Source of the DNA: Helichrysum umbraculigerum
Taxonomy: Eukaryota > Streptophyta > Magnoliopsida > Asterales > Asteraceae
Length of the DNA: 64,000 bases
Direction: 5' to 3'
Assembly: GCA_949592205.1 (NCBI GenBank)
Contig: CATIUR010000005.1
Span: forward strand, 33,292,179-33,356,178
A program made the translations under genes and the position numbers. A model generated the notes under the pieces. The model had not been told where the DNA came from and searched no databases. It worked only from the letters and a program-made list of their open reading frames with translations. Positions 31,805-45,045 of this stretch are shown piece after piece. Positions within the stretch are counted from its first letter, which is position 1, and every line of letters begins with the position of its first letter.

Positions 31805-33082
31805 CCTTTGCTACGAGTAACGTTAAATCTTGGATAAGCTACTCCGCTCACGGCTCATCTAGCCAACCTTCTTCCCACAGGCTCGGTCCTTGTGGTCCAA
31901 ACCATTGCAACCATTTTCACTTAAATGTTATCTGCTTAAAAAAATCATTAAACTTTCAAATTTATCATCATTTATTACTTTTGATAATTTATTTATAGAA
32001 TATTTTAGGTTAAAGTTGTCATGTTTTTTTATCCTATTTTAATTTGAAATTTTTTTTAAAGCTAGAATAACTTATCACCAAGCCTTTATCAAATACGGAG
32101 TACCTATTATTGATTATTCGATAAGCCAAATGATTAGGAATTCAAAAGTCGACGCTAACATGGTGTGTCTATCCTTTTTCCATGTTCTTGCGGAATCTTG
32201 CCCTTAACATAAAGGTGTAGTCCGTATTTTATTTAATGTATATAACATTAAATAAACTTTTTAAAACTAATCCTGTTGATTAATTAAGTGTATTGATAAT
32301 GCAGAGTATCGATTCTTGTCAAGTTTTTATTATTATTATTATGTCACTTGGTATACTCTTTAGCAAACAAGTGCGATTCTTATACTAATCCTAGCTAGTA
32401 GTTGTTCTATTATCCTAGTATATTTTGTTTAGAGTTAATTGCTTGCAAATGTATTTAATTAAAATTATAGAGTAATAATATTCATAACATATATCTAACT
32501 ACTTGGTCATATATATATTCTATATATGATATTTGCTATTTTATAGCCATTTTATTTATTTTAATGGCATGTTATTCATATAATGTGTCACGTGACATCT
32601 TTATCCGTAGACACATCAACAAAATACATATAATACAATACAATGACAATATATAATAAGTTTCTTAGATACAATTTATGTCCGAGTAATTAAATACACA
32701 CTATGGAATATCAGCCTGTAGTAATTACGTTTAGAATCACCTAACCATTCAATTTAACCAAGCATGAAAGTAATTTGTATAATATTTTACTTTTATGCTC
32801 ATTGTTCTTCCCAGAAGAATATCAAAAACAAACACACCGTAAACCAATGGCTCAGAGAAAGGTGGTGTAAAAAACTCTTGTCGTCATACTATATTTTAGT
32901 TTATTCGTAAGCCGTACACAAAAAATGAATGCGTCAAGTTTAGGTTTGTATTGGATGTGACTTAAATTACTTCTTAATTGTACTTTATTATTTCAAACAA
33001 ACCACTAACCGAGTTTAGTAGTTATTTATTACAAATTCGAAACGGTAATCAGATTGGATTTTGAATATGTCATCATGATTAT
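31805..33082. other. Intergenic
   Basis: AT-rich with (TTA)n and TATATA runs. No gene or clear element boundary seen. Confidence 0.5.
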
Positions 33083-33312
33083 GGGAAATGCTATTTTAGG
33101 GCTGTCAATAAGAACCCTTGAACTTATTTATTAAACTCAAACTTTCCTTTATTATCAAAAATCATAATTAATACATCACATATAAAAGGAAAGTTTCAAT
33201 GAATTAAATACAAAACTTCAGTGTATTAATTATAATTTTGATTATATAAGGAAACTATGACTTCAATAAATGCACTTATTGACAGCCCTTAGGGCTGTCA
33301 ATAGCATTTCCC
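33083..33312. mobile_element. Mutator-like MITE, 230 bp, 9-bp target duplication
   Basis: Ends GGGAAATGCTATT and AATAGCATTTCCC; sub-terminal GGGCTGTCAATAAG is inverted at the other end as CTTATTGACAGCCC. CATGATTAT flanks both sides exactly (33074-33082, 33313-33321). Confidence 0.85.
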
Positions 33313-33481
33313 CATGATTATATAGTTTAGACAAAGAGAATCAAGGTTATATTGTCTATTCATATTATTTTTTGTACGCTTATTCAACTATATACAAGAA
33401 AATGAATGAGTATCATATTTAGAGGTAGAGACGGAGCTATATGATTATTAAGGGTTAAAAAATAGAGATGAGATCATTAGA

Positions 33482-33582
33482 GTACAAAAATTATTGAAAG
33501 AAGTTTTGTACATGTGAAACATTCTCTTTGTACACAAGGCACAATATCATTGGTACTTCATTTCTTTCAATAATTCTTGTAC
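33482..33582. mobile_element. Small foldback element
   Basis: GTACAAAAATTATTGAAAGAA (21 bp, given here as GTACAAAAATTATTG plus AAAGAA) at 33482-33502 is inverted at 33562-33582 with one mismatch. About 100 bp in total; family not recognised. Confidence 0.55.
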
Positions 33583-33904
33583 GTCAATAAACTTTTCTCT
33601 AAAAAAAATAATTATACTCGTATTTTTTTTTTTTACTTTTAAAGGGGACAAAGTTACAGAAAATCATTAATCAATTAAAAAAAAAATCTTTCGATCAACA
33701 CAAATATTTAGAATTATTTTAGAGGTCAACCGTCTTTCGTACCCTTCTACATTCGCCATCATATCATAAAAGATGATTACAAAACTATTTGTGATCTATC
33801 TAAAGTAAGGGAACAGACATTTAAATCCGACAAACACATAAATATAGATGCACATGAGAACATGAGATGATGTATTTATTTACCTAATATATAATTTTAT
33901 CAAC
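33583..33904. other. Intergenic
   Basis: AT-rich with A/T homopolymers; nothing else seen. Confidence 0.45.
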
Positions 33905-34256
33905 ATGAATTTGAATCAATCTTAAAAATAAGAATGATTAAGAACGCTTCAAATACAAAATTACTAATGATAACATAGTTAGATTCACATTCATACTTTT
34001 GAAATATGTAAATTAAATATATTTGTACACTTCTAAAAATGAACAAGAATTTAAAAAACGATTGATGCATGATTATCTCTATAATTGTGCATTAATCGTT
34101 TTTTCGATTTTTATACATTTTTGAAAGTTCGCATCTATATTTCTATACATATTTTGAGACGTATGAGTGTGAATCCAATGATTTTGTTGGCTAGCTGTGA
34201 GGTATCTTTAACCATTCTTATTTTTACATTCTTATTTTTAAAGTGTTCTCGTTGTA
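33905..34256. mobile_element. Palindromic MITE, copy 1
   Basis: Nearly full-length inverted repeat: CTTAAAAATAAGAATG-like left end, ATTCTTATTTTTAAAGTGTTC right end. The central stem is AAAACGATTGATGCA with its complement about 20 bp on. The same family recurs at 46371-46726. Boundaries approximate. Confidence 0.65.
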
Positions 34257-34806
34257 ACGCTACGGTTTACATTGACCAAAACCATAAATATCTAAAATCA
34301 AGAGTAGTAAATATTGAAGGACCATTTATGTAAAATCTTTGTGTCTATCTTTACTCCTTCCAAACTTTGACATCTCAGAGGGAGGGAGATAGGTACGGTC
34401 ACTGCACGTTAGCGGGCCCCACTGTACTACCATCCGTATACAATCTCATTATCATCCAACGGTCCACAATCAATATCAACTAATCTTTTTGCCACGTGGC
34501 ATGTCACGTGAACAATAATAATAGCATTAAAATCCGGCAACCCAGCTTATCACAGCAACTGGTTTTCCCTTTCAGTTTCTGTTTGTTTTCTCTCAAAACC
34601 ATGATCTCATGAATCGTACCCTCGCCGTACAAAATTAACCGCCGTCACCGTCACCGTCACTTCCGGCGAAAATGACCGTTTTAAAAAAACTCCGATTCAA
34701 ATCCTCCGCCGTTACTCACCTACTTCTCTCCAACATCCTTTTATTTTTGTTCGTTCCTACTTAAATTAATAAATTCTAAATAATAAATGTAATAAAATTA
34801 ATATTA
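34257..34806 (+). promoter_or_regulatory. Promoter and 5' UTR region of the FBL3-like gene
   Basis: Two plant regulatory-looking words are visible: CCACGTGGC (a G-box core, about 34492) and CACGTGA (34505-34512). A C/T-rich, CCGTCACCG-repeat stretch (34640-34660) probably lies in the 5' UTR. Sites assigned by sequence only. Confidence 0.4.
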
Positions 34807-37800
34807 ATGGAATCATCGTGTTTAATAATTTCGATTCTTACCGACGATCTTTTACTACGAGTTCTCGATTGTCTTCACGACGATTCTGACCGTAAAAGTT
34901 TCCGAATAACCTGCAAATGTTTCCACAAAATAGAATCCGTTCATCGGACTCGAATCAAGTTTTTTCGGCCCGAATTCATTCCGGGTCTTCTTCGGAACTA
35001 CACTCGGGCAGATACGCTTGATTTTTCCGTCTGCCCGAGGATCTACGACGGGACGATTGCCGTTTTGTTGAACAACGTGAACTGTTTCGGGTGGGCGGGT
35101 CGGGTCAGGAAACTAGTGTTATCCAGAACGACGTCGTTGAGGTTCTCTGGTTTGGAAATGTTGATTAGATCGTGCCCTAAGTTGCAATCGGTTGATTTGT
35201 CTCATTGTTGTCAGTTTGGGGACCGAGAAGCGGCTGCGATATCGTTCGCAGCCGATTTGAGGGAAGTTAAACTGGATAAGTGTTTGAGAATGACGGATGT
35301 AGGGTTAGCTAAGATTGCAATTAGGTGTGAAAAGTTGGAGAAAATTAGTTTGAAATGGTGTTTGGAGATAACTGATTTAGGGATTGATTTGCTATCAAAT
35401 AAGTGCCCTCATTTGAAACATCTGTCTCTTTCGTACCTTAAGGTATATGAAGTTATCGATTTTTTTGAACCTTAATAAGTTTCGTAAGGCGTAAAGTTGT
35501 GGTATAGAATTTGGACTAATGTTATGTTGTTGTTTTGCAGGTAAGTAATGAGTCATTGAGGTCAATTAGTAATATGAAAAAGCTGGAGGTGTTATCAATG
35601 GTGTGGTGTGGATTAGTGAGTGATGAAGGTTTGCATTTCATTGGAAATGGTTGCCCTTCGCTTCAGGTTTTTGATCCGTTTCGTTTATGTTATGTTTCTT
35701 GTGATTGTTTGATTTCTTACTTCTACTGTGAGCCTTAAAATTATTTGACGAGTTGGTTTATATAATATGTTTGTGTATTTATGAGGTACAAATTTGTGTC
35801 CAAGAAAATGCACCAGTTGTATTAGCAATGATAATAATGGTTGGAAGTGTAATGCCAGATAGAACCACTGCTTTTTGTCCAAAAAATATAATGCAACTGC
35901 ACATATATTTTTTTATACAAAAGATTTGTTATTGTTATTGGCCAAATATCTATTTATTACTCCGTAGAAACTACTCGTAGCATTTATGATGATTTATACA
36001 ATAGTTTTATGATTCAAACAAGAATGTACCTTTCAGAAGATGACAAGTGAGGTTGATGTAAGGGGACTTGATGACCTGTGAGGTTCCTCTAATAGAGAAT
36101 GTAACATTTAACATGGATCTCCATACATCTAACCCAATTAATTTTTGCACCCCTAGTCTCAGTGTATTGTTGACAAGCTTGATCCCTCGATCATTTGTTA
36201 AAGTATTATAATAACATGCATGATGTGAAGAAATCATTAAAATGTTACAAAAAAATTGATCATAGAAGAAGATAAGAGACACGTATCTTATAATCATCAT
36301 TAAACATTTCTGCTTGCAGACATTAGATGTATCGAGGTGTGAACATGTTAGTTCTGTTGGCCTTATTAGTGTCATTAGAGGATGCAAAGGCCTTCAAAAG
36401 CTCAATGCCGGTTACTATTTTCTCGTGAGTCTATTACTCTATTTTCTTAATTCCCATTTTTTGTATGCATATGGTCATTTTCCAAATGAAAGTGATATCT
36501 TCTATTGCATCAGGAGCTTTCTACCACTGTCTCCCACAATCTGAAGGACTTGAAGCATCTGAAAACAATTAGAGTCAATGGGGCTCGAGTTAACGACTAT
36601 TTCTGTCAGATGATCAGCACTAATTGCTTGTTTTTGGTTGAAGTTGGTTTGAGCAAATGTGAAGGAGTGAATGATTCTGGTATTATACAGCTTGCATATA
36701 ATCTTCCCAACTTGAAGATACTTGATTTGACATGCTGTGATGATCTCACTGATGTGGCAATATCAGCCATAGCGCGATCTTGTATGAAACTTTTGTGTCT
36801 CAAATTGGAGTCATGCTCTTTGCTTACTGAAAAAAGTTTTAGTTATCTCGGGTCATCATGTCTCTTACTTGAGGAGCTCGATATAACTGAATGTTGTGTG
36901 AATGACAGAGGTTAGTGGCTCAAAATCCAATTACTGTAGATACTAGAGATTGGAATTTCGAAAAATTTGGGTCACGTTGTTAATTTTCTCTAATATGTCA
37001 AACGGGTCAAATGGTTGGAAGTCATCGGAAGTTTATTTTTAATGCATAAAACCTTTTTTAAATTATCTTTTATTTTAGAAGTTATATTTATATTGAAATA
37101 ATATAATATTTGCTATCATATTTGTACGATATTTTAAAACAAAGTTGAAGTTTTCCGGAAGTGTTTTGGGTCAACCCACCAAGTTTTGACGCGTACCTAC
37201 AAATTAGTGAATTACCCATTTTGACCAGGTATCCAACCAGTTCATTTTCCACCTCTACTATATCTACTAACTCAATTTCATACAAGTATCATCTTATATA
37301 ATACCTATCATTATTCATCTTTCATTTTCAGGACTTGAATATTTGTCTAAATGTTCGGAGCTACGGTGCTTAAGATTAGGGATTTGCACTGATATATCCG
37401 ACAAGGGATTGTCTTATATTGGATCAAATTGCAAAAACCTTAAAGAACTTGATCTATACCGGTACCGTTTTTCATTTATTGCTATGGTTTTTGACCTTTT
37501 TGTGCTGTGTTCCCCTCTTTTATTTATTTTCTTGTTTGGATGTAGGTGTTTGAACATTGGTGATCATGGGTTAGGTTTTATAGCCAGTGGTTGCAAAAAG
37601 ATTAGGAAGCTAAACTTGTGTTACTGCACTAAGGTTACAGATAAAGGGCTGGCATATTTAAGCCATTTGGAGGAACTATCTGATTTAGAGATGCGTAGTC
37701 TTGGTGAAGTCACAAGTGCGGGTATGACAGCTCTCGCATCCGGATGTAGGAAGCTTTCGGAGTTAGATATGAAAAATTGTGGGAATATTAGTGATGCGGG

Positions 37801-38263
37801 ATTTTGGTCGCTTGCATACTACTCTTGGAATCTGAAACAGGTACGTGCGTGTGTAATATACCAACTTCGGATTACATTTTCACTTTTACATGTTAGTCGT
37901 ACTTTGGTTCTAAAAAGCGTGTAATTGCATTTATGTTTTCTTGCTTGACTATATGACTTTTCTAGCATTTGTAGCTACAGTGTTTTTCGCTTTGATGGAT
38001 TATGTATGTTGATGCAGATAAATCTAAGCTACTGTGCAGTATCTGATGTGGGTTTGTGCATGATGATGGGAAATTTGACACGCCTGCAGGATGCGAAGCT
38101 GGTGAACCTAACAAATGTGTCAGTAAGAGGTTATGAACTTGCTCTTAGAGCGTGTTGTGCTCGACTTAAAAAGGTTAAGTTGGATGCTTCTCTTAGAGCA
38201 GTTCTTTCCATTGAGATACTCGAGACTCTTGGAGCAAGTGGTTGTAGAATCAGATGGGACTAG
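34807..38263 (+). CDS. FBL3-like: F-box/LRR-repeat protein, FBL3-like
   Basis: Exons: 34807-35442, 35541-35666, 36320-36424, 36514-36910, 37332-37461, 37546-37840 and 38018-38263; 1935 nt, 644 aa, GT-AG throughout and in phase. The N-terminal F-box (LTDDLLLRVLDCL, then RKSFRITCKCFHKIES) binds Skp1 in an SCF E3 ubiquitin ligase. From about residue 70 there are roughly 18-20 cysteine-containing LRRs (patterns like LQSVDLSHCCQFGD, LKILDLTCCDDLTD, IRKLNLCYCTKVTD) that would hold the substrate. Length and layout match Arabidopsis At5g01720 (FBL3, about 665 aa), whose target is not established. The C-terminus ends ASGCRIRWD. No breaks seen. Its 3' end converges on the SWEET gene, with stops 270 bp apart. 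Confidence 0.9.
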
Positions 38264-38534
38264 GGGTGTTTGATAAAGCAATGTGATTTGAGTGCTCTAT
38301 GAATCAGAGGTTTTTATCTCTGTATGATGATTCAGAGCCTTTTCTAGACTTTGGTCCTCAATGTAAAATAACTGATTGATTAGTGTTACCTTTTTATGGC
38401 GAGTGTTTCCTCGTAATTACATAACAAAAATCAAATGCATTGGTTATTACTAAATTTGATGATGTGCTGGTTTAGCTTTTCAATGGCTCAACGTCAACAC
38501 AAAAAATCACAATATGAAAAAGAAATCTTGTTAT

Positions 38535-39867
38535 CTAATTTACACCACCATTTTCAAGATCATCATCATTTTTTCCACTAGATTTTGATCGATTCGGGCT
38601 AATGGATGGTGACCTTATGATTGGGAAGGCGTCTAGTCGACTCAAGGCACGCTTTTTGGAACTTCCATCATCTGCTTTCACATTTATTTCTTGAATATCA
38701 ATGCCTCTACTTTGGATTTGCTTTTCAAAAGAATCCTTTTCCAACTCAATCACCACAGGAGTCGAGTTTCTGTACCTCAAATAAACACAAAGCTGTATGG
38801 CTCCTAGTAGTATCCCAAATGCATTTGGCACCTGCAATAATGTTCACATATGGGATATTAGTAAAATCCCTACAGCCGGAAAGGAGAGGTATTAAAACAC
38901 TTACAGTAACAAAAATATCTGTGACCAACAACGCGAAAGTGAACCAAGCGCATCCATTGAGAAAGAGAAAAAATACAAGAAGAATTGGCATATACTCCAC
39001 ACTCTTCGTCTTTATTGTTGTTCTCTGCATACATTTTGCACTTAATTAAGTGTTAAAAATGTTAAAGGCTTGAGAAAAACAACCACGAGATCATCAAGAT
39101 TAAGGGTTAACTTACCAGTGCAGCAAGAGGTGCAACATACATCATTGTTGTAAAAGTCGCACACAAAACTCCTGTGAACGTACGCCGTGAGCCTTCTTTA
39201 AATGCAACGAGTGTGAACGCCACAATCATTCCAAAAAAGACAATGTCCAATATCACAAACCCAAAATATTTAACCTAAAAAATTTAACATCATCATTTCA
39301 ATTACCGCCTTTGGAAGATCACTGTTATGGAAATCTTGATTGTCTGAAAGGCAAAAGGATATAATTTCTGTTACGTACCCTTTTCTCCTTGGAAGAGTAG
39401 ATAAAGAATGTAATGAGATAGAGAGCTTGCATGGTCACACCAGCTGCGTTAACTGTGACTAAAAGAAGACCATCATCGGGGTCAAGTAAGCCGTACAAGA
39501 TCCACATAGAACAGCTCAACAAAGTTGCAACATATGGTGTTCCATTGTAGTTTTCAGCAGATTTTTCCTTCACAATATGCCTGAATTGAGGTCTGCAACA
39601 TTTCAAAAGTTGGTATGTCAAGTAACTCTTAACCTCATTTCTGTATGTTAAGTAACTCTTAACTTCATTTCGGTAACTTTATTATAGACAGAAGTTACAC
39701 TCACATTGGAGAAGTGAAGCTTAGTATAGAGATGACGTTTCCTGCACGAACAATCAATCATTCTAAGTAATAAAGTTCTTAAATTTTTTTTCGTATGAAG
39801 TGTATCTGCAACATGGAATATGAAAGGACTCACCAAAAATCCCGACAACAAAGTCGGCTCTAACCAT
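38535..39867 (-). CDS. SWEET sugar transporter, clade IV-like
   Basis: Minus-strand exons: 39867-39834, 39741-39705, 39592-39379, 39274-39116, 39024-38905 and 38831-38535; 861 nt, 286 aa. The 34/37/120-bp exons are typical of plant SWEETs. The start MVRADFVVGIFG opens TM1. MtN3 repeat 1 covers about residues 8-95 (GNVISILSF; NGTPYVATLLSCSMWILYG; TVNAAG). A linker helix follows, and repeat 2 covers about 130-215 (TKSVEYMP; FFLFLNGCAWF; VPNAFGILLGAIQL), giving seven membrane helices. SWEETs are facilitators of sugar diffusion; clade IV members (SWEET16/17) act at the tonoplast on fructose and glucose. The clade is judged by motif resemblance. The hydrophilic tail of about 70 residues is Ser/Asp/Lys rich. 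Confidence 0.9.
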
Positions 39868-41340
39868 TGTGTCACCGGGCTGTTTGACCCAACTGGGTTG
39901 AAGTGAAGGGGGGTTAGGGAAAAAGAGAAGGAAATGTGTAGCCTTGGTAACAACTGATGAAATGAATTTGTGATAGTTTTATGGGTTTCACTATGAATAC
40001 CAATTGTTGGACTTTAGCTCAGATTCTTGTTCTTATTTTTTCTCTTTTCAAGTTTTGACTGTAATTTTATATACTAATTAGTTACAATTATTATGAACTC
40101 ATTTAAAAGATTCTTGACTTTAATTTACATACCATAAAAATCCTTCTTCAATATTTATGTGAAATTAAAGTATCATCATGGTCATTGTGGTTTTGTTTTC
40201 TTCATAAATAACATAACACTAGATTCCTTTTATTTCAACGGGTGTCATATATTTTTTATTTTTTTTAACAGAAAAATATGTTGCCAAATACAGTAATCAG
40301 TAGGCTTTATGTAGGATGCCTCAAGATGAAGCCCAATCGTAATGTACAAATGAGTTATCTCATCATATTTTCCTTTGTTTATATGTTTATTATGCAACAT
40401 TAAGCTAGAATTGTGTGACAAAAATGAAAAACTCGAAAACCCAAATATACATTTTATGTGAAACCTATGATATATGAATGGTCGATTTGAGTTGTGTTTT
40501 GTTAAAACATGTTAATTTTCTAAGTTATGGAGTTTGAAAATAGAGCAAAAGAAAATGGAGGAAAAAAGAAAAAAAAAAAAAAAACAATTATTTTATATGT
40601 ATTCTTGAGGTGGAAAGAAAGTGAAAAATAAAATAAAATGAAAGTCGCGATATGTACATATTTTTATGATGTACTAAAATGACAAATAAAATGAAATTAA
40701 TTAAGTGATTTTAAAATTTTACCATGTAAAATTAGGATTCAAAAATATAGACCTACATAATCCATCCATATTTAAATAAAAATAATTTAAAACAAAAGCC
40801 CTTGTAATTTTCATATATCTCTTTTCATTTAATCTACCATAAATTCTTTCGTAAAAAGATTAAAAAATGTGTCACATTTTTTATTTTCATTTATCTCCTT
40901 TCCTAAAAATTCATAATGTAGTGCAAAAGGGGATCAAGTCAACTTGTCATTCATATTCAACTTTTAATGCATATACAACCTCCTTAATAAAAACCATATT
41001 CAAACATTTGGACTTATGTAATAATTTTGTTTTTTTCGTTAATCATGTTTAACACACTAATTAATTTAAGAAGGGAAAACATAGCACAAAATATTTTTAC
41101 TCGTATTAAATTAGCACATGTCCATCTTGCCACCTCTAACAATGAATAATGGTTCACTAAGGACATAGAAAATAACTATTACTTAGTCTTTTTTCAAAGA
41201 TATTTGACATTGCTCATGAAAAATCCTAGGAAGTCCCATAGAAGTAGATGTAGATGGATAAAATTCAGAAACCTCGACAGATATTTTGTACAATAACAAT
41301 TGTTATAACGTCCAATAATTCTCCATGTTTAATGATACAA
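39868..41340. other. Upstream region of SWEET gene and intergenic DNA
   Basis: AT-rich; poly(A)/poly(T) runs (40569-40584). No gene seen. The promoter of the minus-strand SWEET gene must lie in the first part. Confidence 0.5.
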
Positions 41341-41374
41341 CTAGATCATTACCCGTGCGATGCACTGCACGGGT
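41341..41374 (-). mobile_element. Helitron-like 3' terminus
   Basis: On the minus strand, ACCCGTGC (8-bp arm), an 8-base loop and GCACGGGT are followed after 6 bases by CTAG and then T. A hairpin just before CTRR with a T after it is the Helitron 3' signature. The 5' TC end would lie to the right and was not identified. Confidence 0.5.
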
Positions 41375-42690
41375 ATCTCAAAATATTATATAAATATTTT
41401 TAAAATATAAAAAATAATAATATTATCAAAAATAATTATCATAAAAAAGAAGCAAATTTATTAAGAGTTTTTATTATTATTATTTTTTTAATTGTCTAAA
41501 TATATGTTGTATAACATAAACCTATTTATATGACAACGTTGAATAACATAGTCTATTTCTCTTATATATTTTAGTTTTGATGAATGAATAAATGTCGACA
41601 TAAACATTAAGTTATGGCCACACATTTAAGTAGAACGACATCAGTTATTTGAATACAACTTAATTCATCAAAATGCAATAAAAAATTGTAATATAATCTT
41701 TTATTATAATCGGGCATGGCATATGAAAATGCCTCTAGATAATCACATGGATAAGGAAGAAATAACACTAACCGTTAAATTACATAACAATAATTAATAT
41801 ATTAGTATGAAAAAAAACAATAATACTATTATTATAAAGTAAGTTTGATGACACTACAATATAGAATATGTAACGTTTCTTATTAATCAGATAATCAAAT
41901 AAGTCAAAAGTATAGTATAACAAATTTCATATCAACAAAGTAGATCATGAAGTCGATGATATCATACCGGCCAGTTGTTGTTTCCCGAATGTCATGTTCA
42001 AAGCGTCAATCACAAAATTGTAATAGAAGATCAACCTCGTGTTTCCCTACCGTATCAATCAATAATGGATCAATAATGCAAATAACAACATATGTATTAG
42101 AAAGTGAAAAAAAGTTGTACATGAAGATATAAGACGATACACAAACCATATCAAATTATCACCACATAGAAGAAAATCAAGAAAATTTTGATAAGGATGA
42201 GAATTCATGCATATTCATTCTTCTTCCAATGGGAAGAAAATTAATTACGACAAATTGTAAACATTCAATACCATTTGTAGACAAAATTAATTTAAATATA
42301 TGTTAATATCTATTTTTTCAATGTATATATAAAAAGATCACAGTAAACTCATTATAGAATTGTAGTACAATTCAAACTTTGAGAAATAATAGGAAAAGAT
42401 GTTGAAGAATTGGGTTAAAATAAAGTAAATGTTGGTAGTTGATACTTAATAGGATACCCACCTACTTCTACACAATTATATTAATAATATGTTTTGTTTT
42501 TTTTTTTTGGTAAATGTTGTAACCGATATGACCTTTAGACTTTGGGAGAATAATTGTTCACATCCGGGCTTATATTTTTGGCGAGAAAAGGATATGTAAA
42601 AATGACGTGGCACCATAATCTTTTGACACATAAGAGGCTAAATATCCGTTTTTTTTATTGTTGGGATAGATATATATTTATTATATATGA
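41375..42690. other. Intergenic, possibly Helitron body
   Basis: AT-rich with no gene. It may belong to the Helitron whose 3' end is at 41341. Confidence 0.4.
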
Positions 42691-43754
42691 TACTCCCTCC
42701 GTCCCAATATTATAGTCCATGTTTCCATTTTCGGACGTCCCAAATTAATTGTCCACTTCCAAAAATAGATAGTGAAGTTTGATCGTAATTACCATATTAC
42801 CCTTACTTGAAGTTATTATTACACACTTTTCACAAAGTAGTAATTAATTAGTTAACGGTAAAACTGTCATTCTGCAAAAAGTAAGAAAGATTAAGCAGTA
42901 ATGGTTATGTCTTTATTAAACTGTGACACCCGGTCAAAATAACCCAAAATTAGCGCCTAATTTAAACTTTTAAAACACGTAATTACATACGTGTCAGTAC
43001 TCAAGTACACAAGTATTATATATATATATGTATATATATAAACCGAAACGATTAATTAATAATCACAAATACACGAACCAAACAAAACGTGGAAACCCAA
43101 AATAAAAATTGGTGAAAAACATTTTTAAACAAAGTATTATTATTAAGAATAATAACTACGTACTCCGTTTGAAATTTAAATACATTTTAGATACAGAAAA
43201 CTATCCGTGTATTTCGAGTTAAACTAAGATATATTTTTATATCTCATTGGAAGTATTTTTATAAAATATTTCAATTAAAAACATGTACGAAATAATATTT
43301 AGAAAATTATCATTTTTAAATATTACACTATATAACGATCGGGTACGCGAACACGGGTCGGAAAACACTACCTACCTCAATAATGGAGGCCGGTTATAAC
43401 AACCGACCTCAATTATTTGTATCACACACACGCACATATTTCCATTCTCATATCTCTCGGCTCTCTCAATCTCTCTCGATCTCCATTTCATTTCAACAAC
43501 AACAAGATCAACAACATCACAGAATCATAATCATCATCACCTTCTTCCTCTTGGTTCATCATCATCATCCGATCATCACCACCATTCTCGTCCAAAAATC
43601 ATTGTAAGGAATAACTTAATTTTTATACTTAATTTTATGTTACAAACGTTTATAATAATATGTATTATCATTCTAGTAAGTTGATTGTTAGTGGAAATTG
43701 ATTTAAAATTGGTTCTGTATGTTTTCTTCAAGAACAGATTCAACCCAGACCTTT

Positions 43755-43972
43755 GAATCCGGCGGATTCCTGCCCAAACCCAATGAATACGGCGTATTCG
43801 GGTGAATACGGCGTATTCCCCACACCTTGAGCTCAATACGGCGTATTCGGGTGAATACGGCGTATTCCCCAAACTTTGAGTCCAATCCGGCGGATTCGGG
43901 TGAATCCGGCGGATTCCCTTCGAAATCATTGAATACGGCGTATTCAAACCAATACGGCGGATTCCCCCTTTA
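43755..43972. repeat. Array of nine 15-bp odd palindromes
   Basis: Two interchangeable versions, GAATACG-G-CGTATTC and GAATCCG-G-CGGATTC (7-bp arms, one central G), occur nine times, some as close pairs joined by GGGT. Three copies start with C instead of G, and the last is a hybrid (ATACGGCGGAT) that breaks the symmetry. An A/T pair in one type is replaced by a C/G pair in the other at the matching arm positions. Confidence 0.92.
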
Positions 43973-44699
43973 TATTTCATAATCCAACGGATCAATAAAC
44001 TAGCCCTGTGAATTCTAGCTAAAACAGAACAAATAAATTACGGGGTAGCTTCTCGATTAAAATTTTATTGAAACGGTTTGGGCTCAAATTCACACGGTCA
44101 TTCGAAAACGACCAAATGGTCAAGGCTAAGTACCTTAGCCTAGCCAGTTTTAGGCCATCCGGGGTCGTCTAGGGGTCGAAAATGGCATATTTTCAGTTTT
44201 AGGACTTGTGCCAAATTTTGTAAATTATGAAATAAAGTGTAACGGATATAATGAACTTGAGTAACAACTAAACTTATACGATACGACTTATATGCGAAAC
44301 ACGTGTCTTTTATAAGCACAACAAATCATGTATAATAATAATAGTTTGAAATTATTATTACAAACCGTCACCAACAAGCCGTACATTTTACAAAACTTCA
44401 AACGTAAATACGAGGCGAATACTTTGGACTCAATTAATCAAACAAACAACTATAAGAGCGATTAATTAAAGCATTCACTTACACTTATACAATCTCACGT
44501 GTTTAGGACACTAGGGGATTACACTTGGAATACGTGCGCACTTTAGGATTGCTTGCTCTACAGGTGAGTCTCACTGCCCCTTTTTACTGTTTTACTTTGG
44601 GGGAGATGCATCACTTGTTTACTAAATGTATTGTTACTGAATATACTTGTTCACTGTATGTACTTGTTTACTGAAAGTGATTGTTTACTAAGATTACTT

Positions 44700-45045
44700 G
44701 AATTACTAAATACATTTACAAAGGTATTATTTTACAAACTATAATACAAGTACAAAATGTATTATTTTACTGATTTGAATACAAGTACAAAATGTATTCT
44801 TTTACCGACTTTAATACTAGTACAAAAGGTATTATTTTACAAACTATAATACAAGTACAAAATGTATTATTTTACTGATTTGAATACAAGTACAAAATGT
44901 ATTCTTTTACCGACTTTAATACCAGTACAAAAGGTATTATTTTACAAACTATAATACAAGTACAAAATGTATTATTTTACTGATTTGAATACAAGTACAA
45001 AATGTATTCTTTTACCGACTTTAATACAAATACAAAATGTATTAA
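44700..45045. repeat. Tandem repeat: 35-bp monomers in a 105-bp higher-order unit
   Basis: TTTACAAACT recurs at 44731, 44836 and 44941, exactly 105 bp apart. Each unit holds three related 35-bp monomers of the form AATACAAGTACAAAATGTATT + TTTTAC (the core being AAGTACAAAATGTATT). About three units. Confidence 0.88.

Noticed and set aside
33083..33312. A tRNA or SINE at this AT-rich block
   Set aside because: No A/B box seen; the 9-bp duplication and inverted ends explain it as a MULE-type MITE.
43576..43995. Minus-strand ORF with repeated GIRRI residues
   Set aside because: Translation of the palindrome array; no domain and overlaps an LTR.
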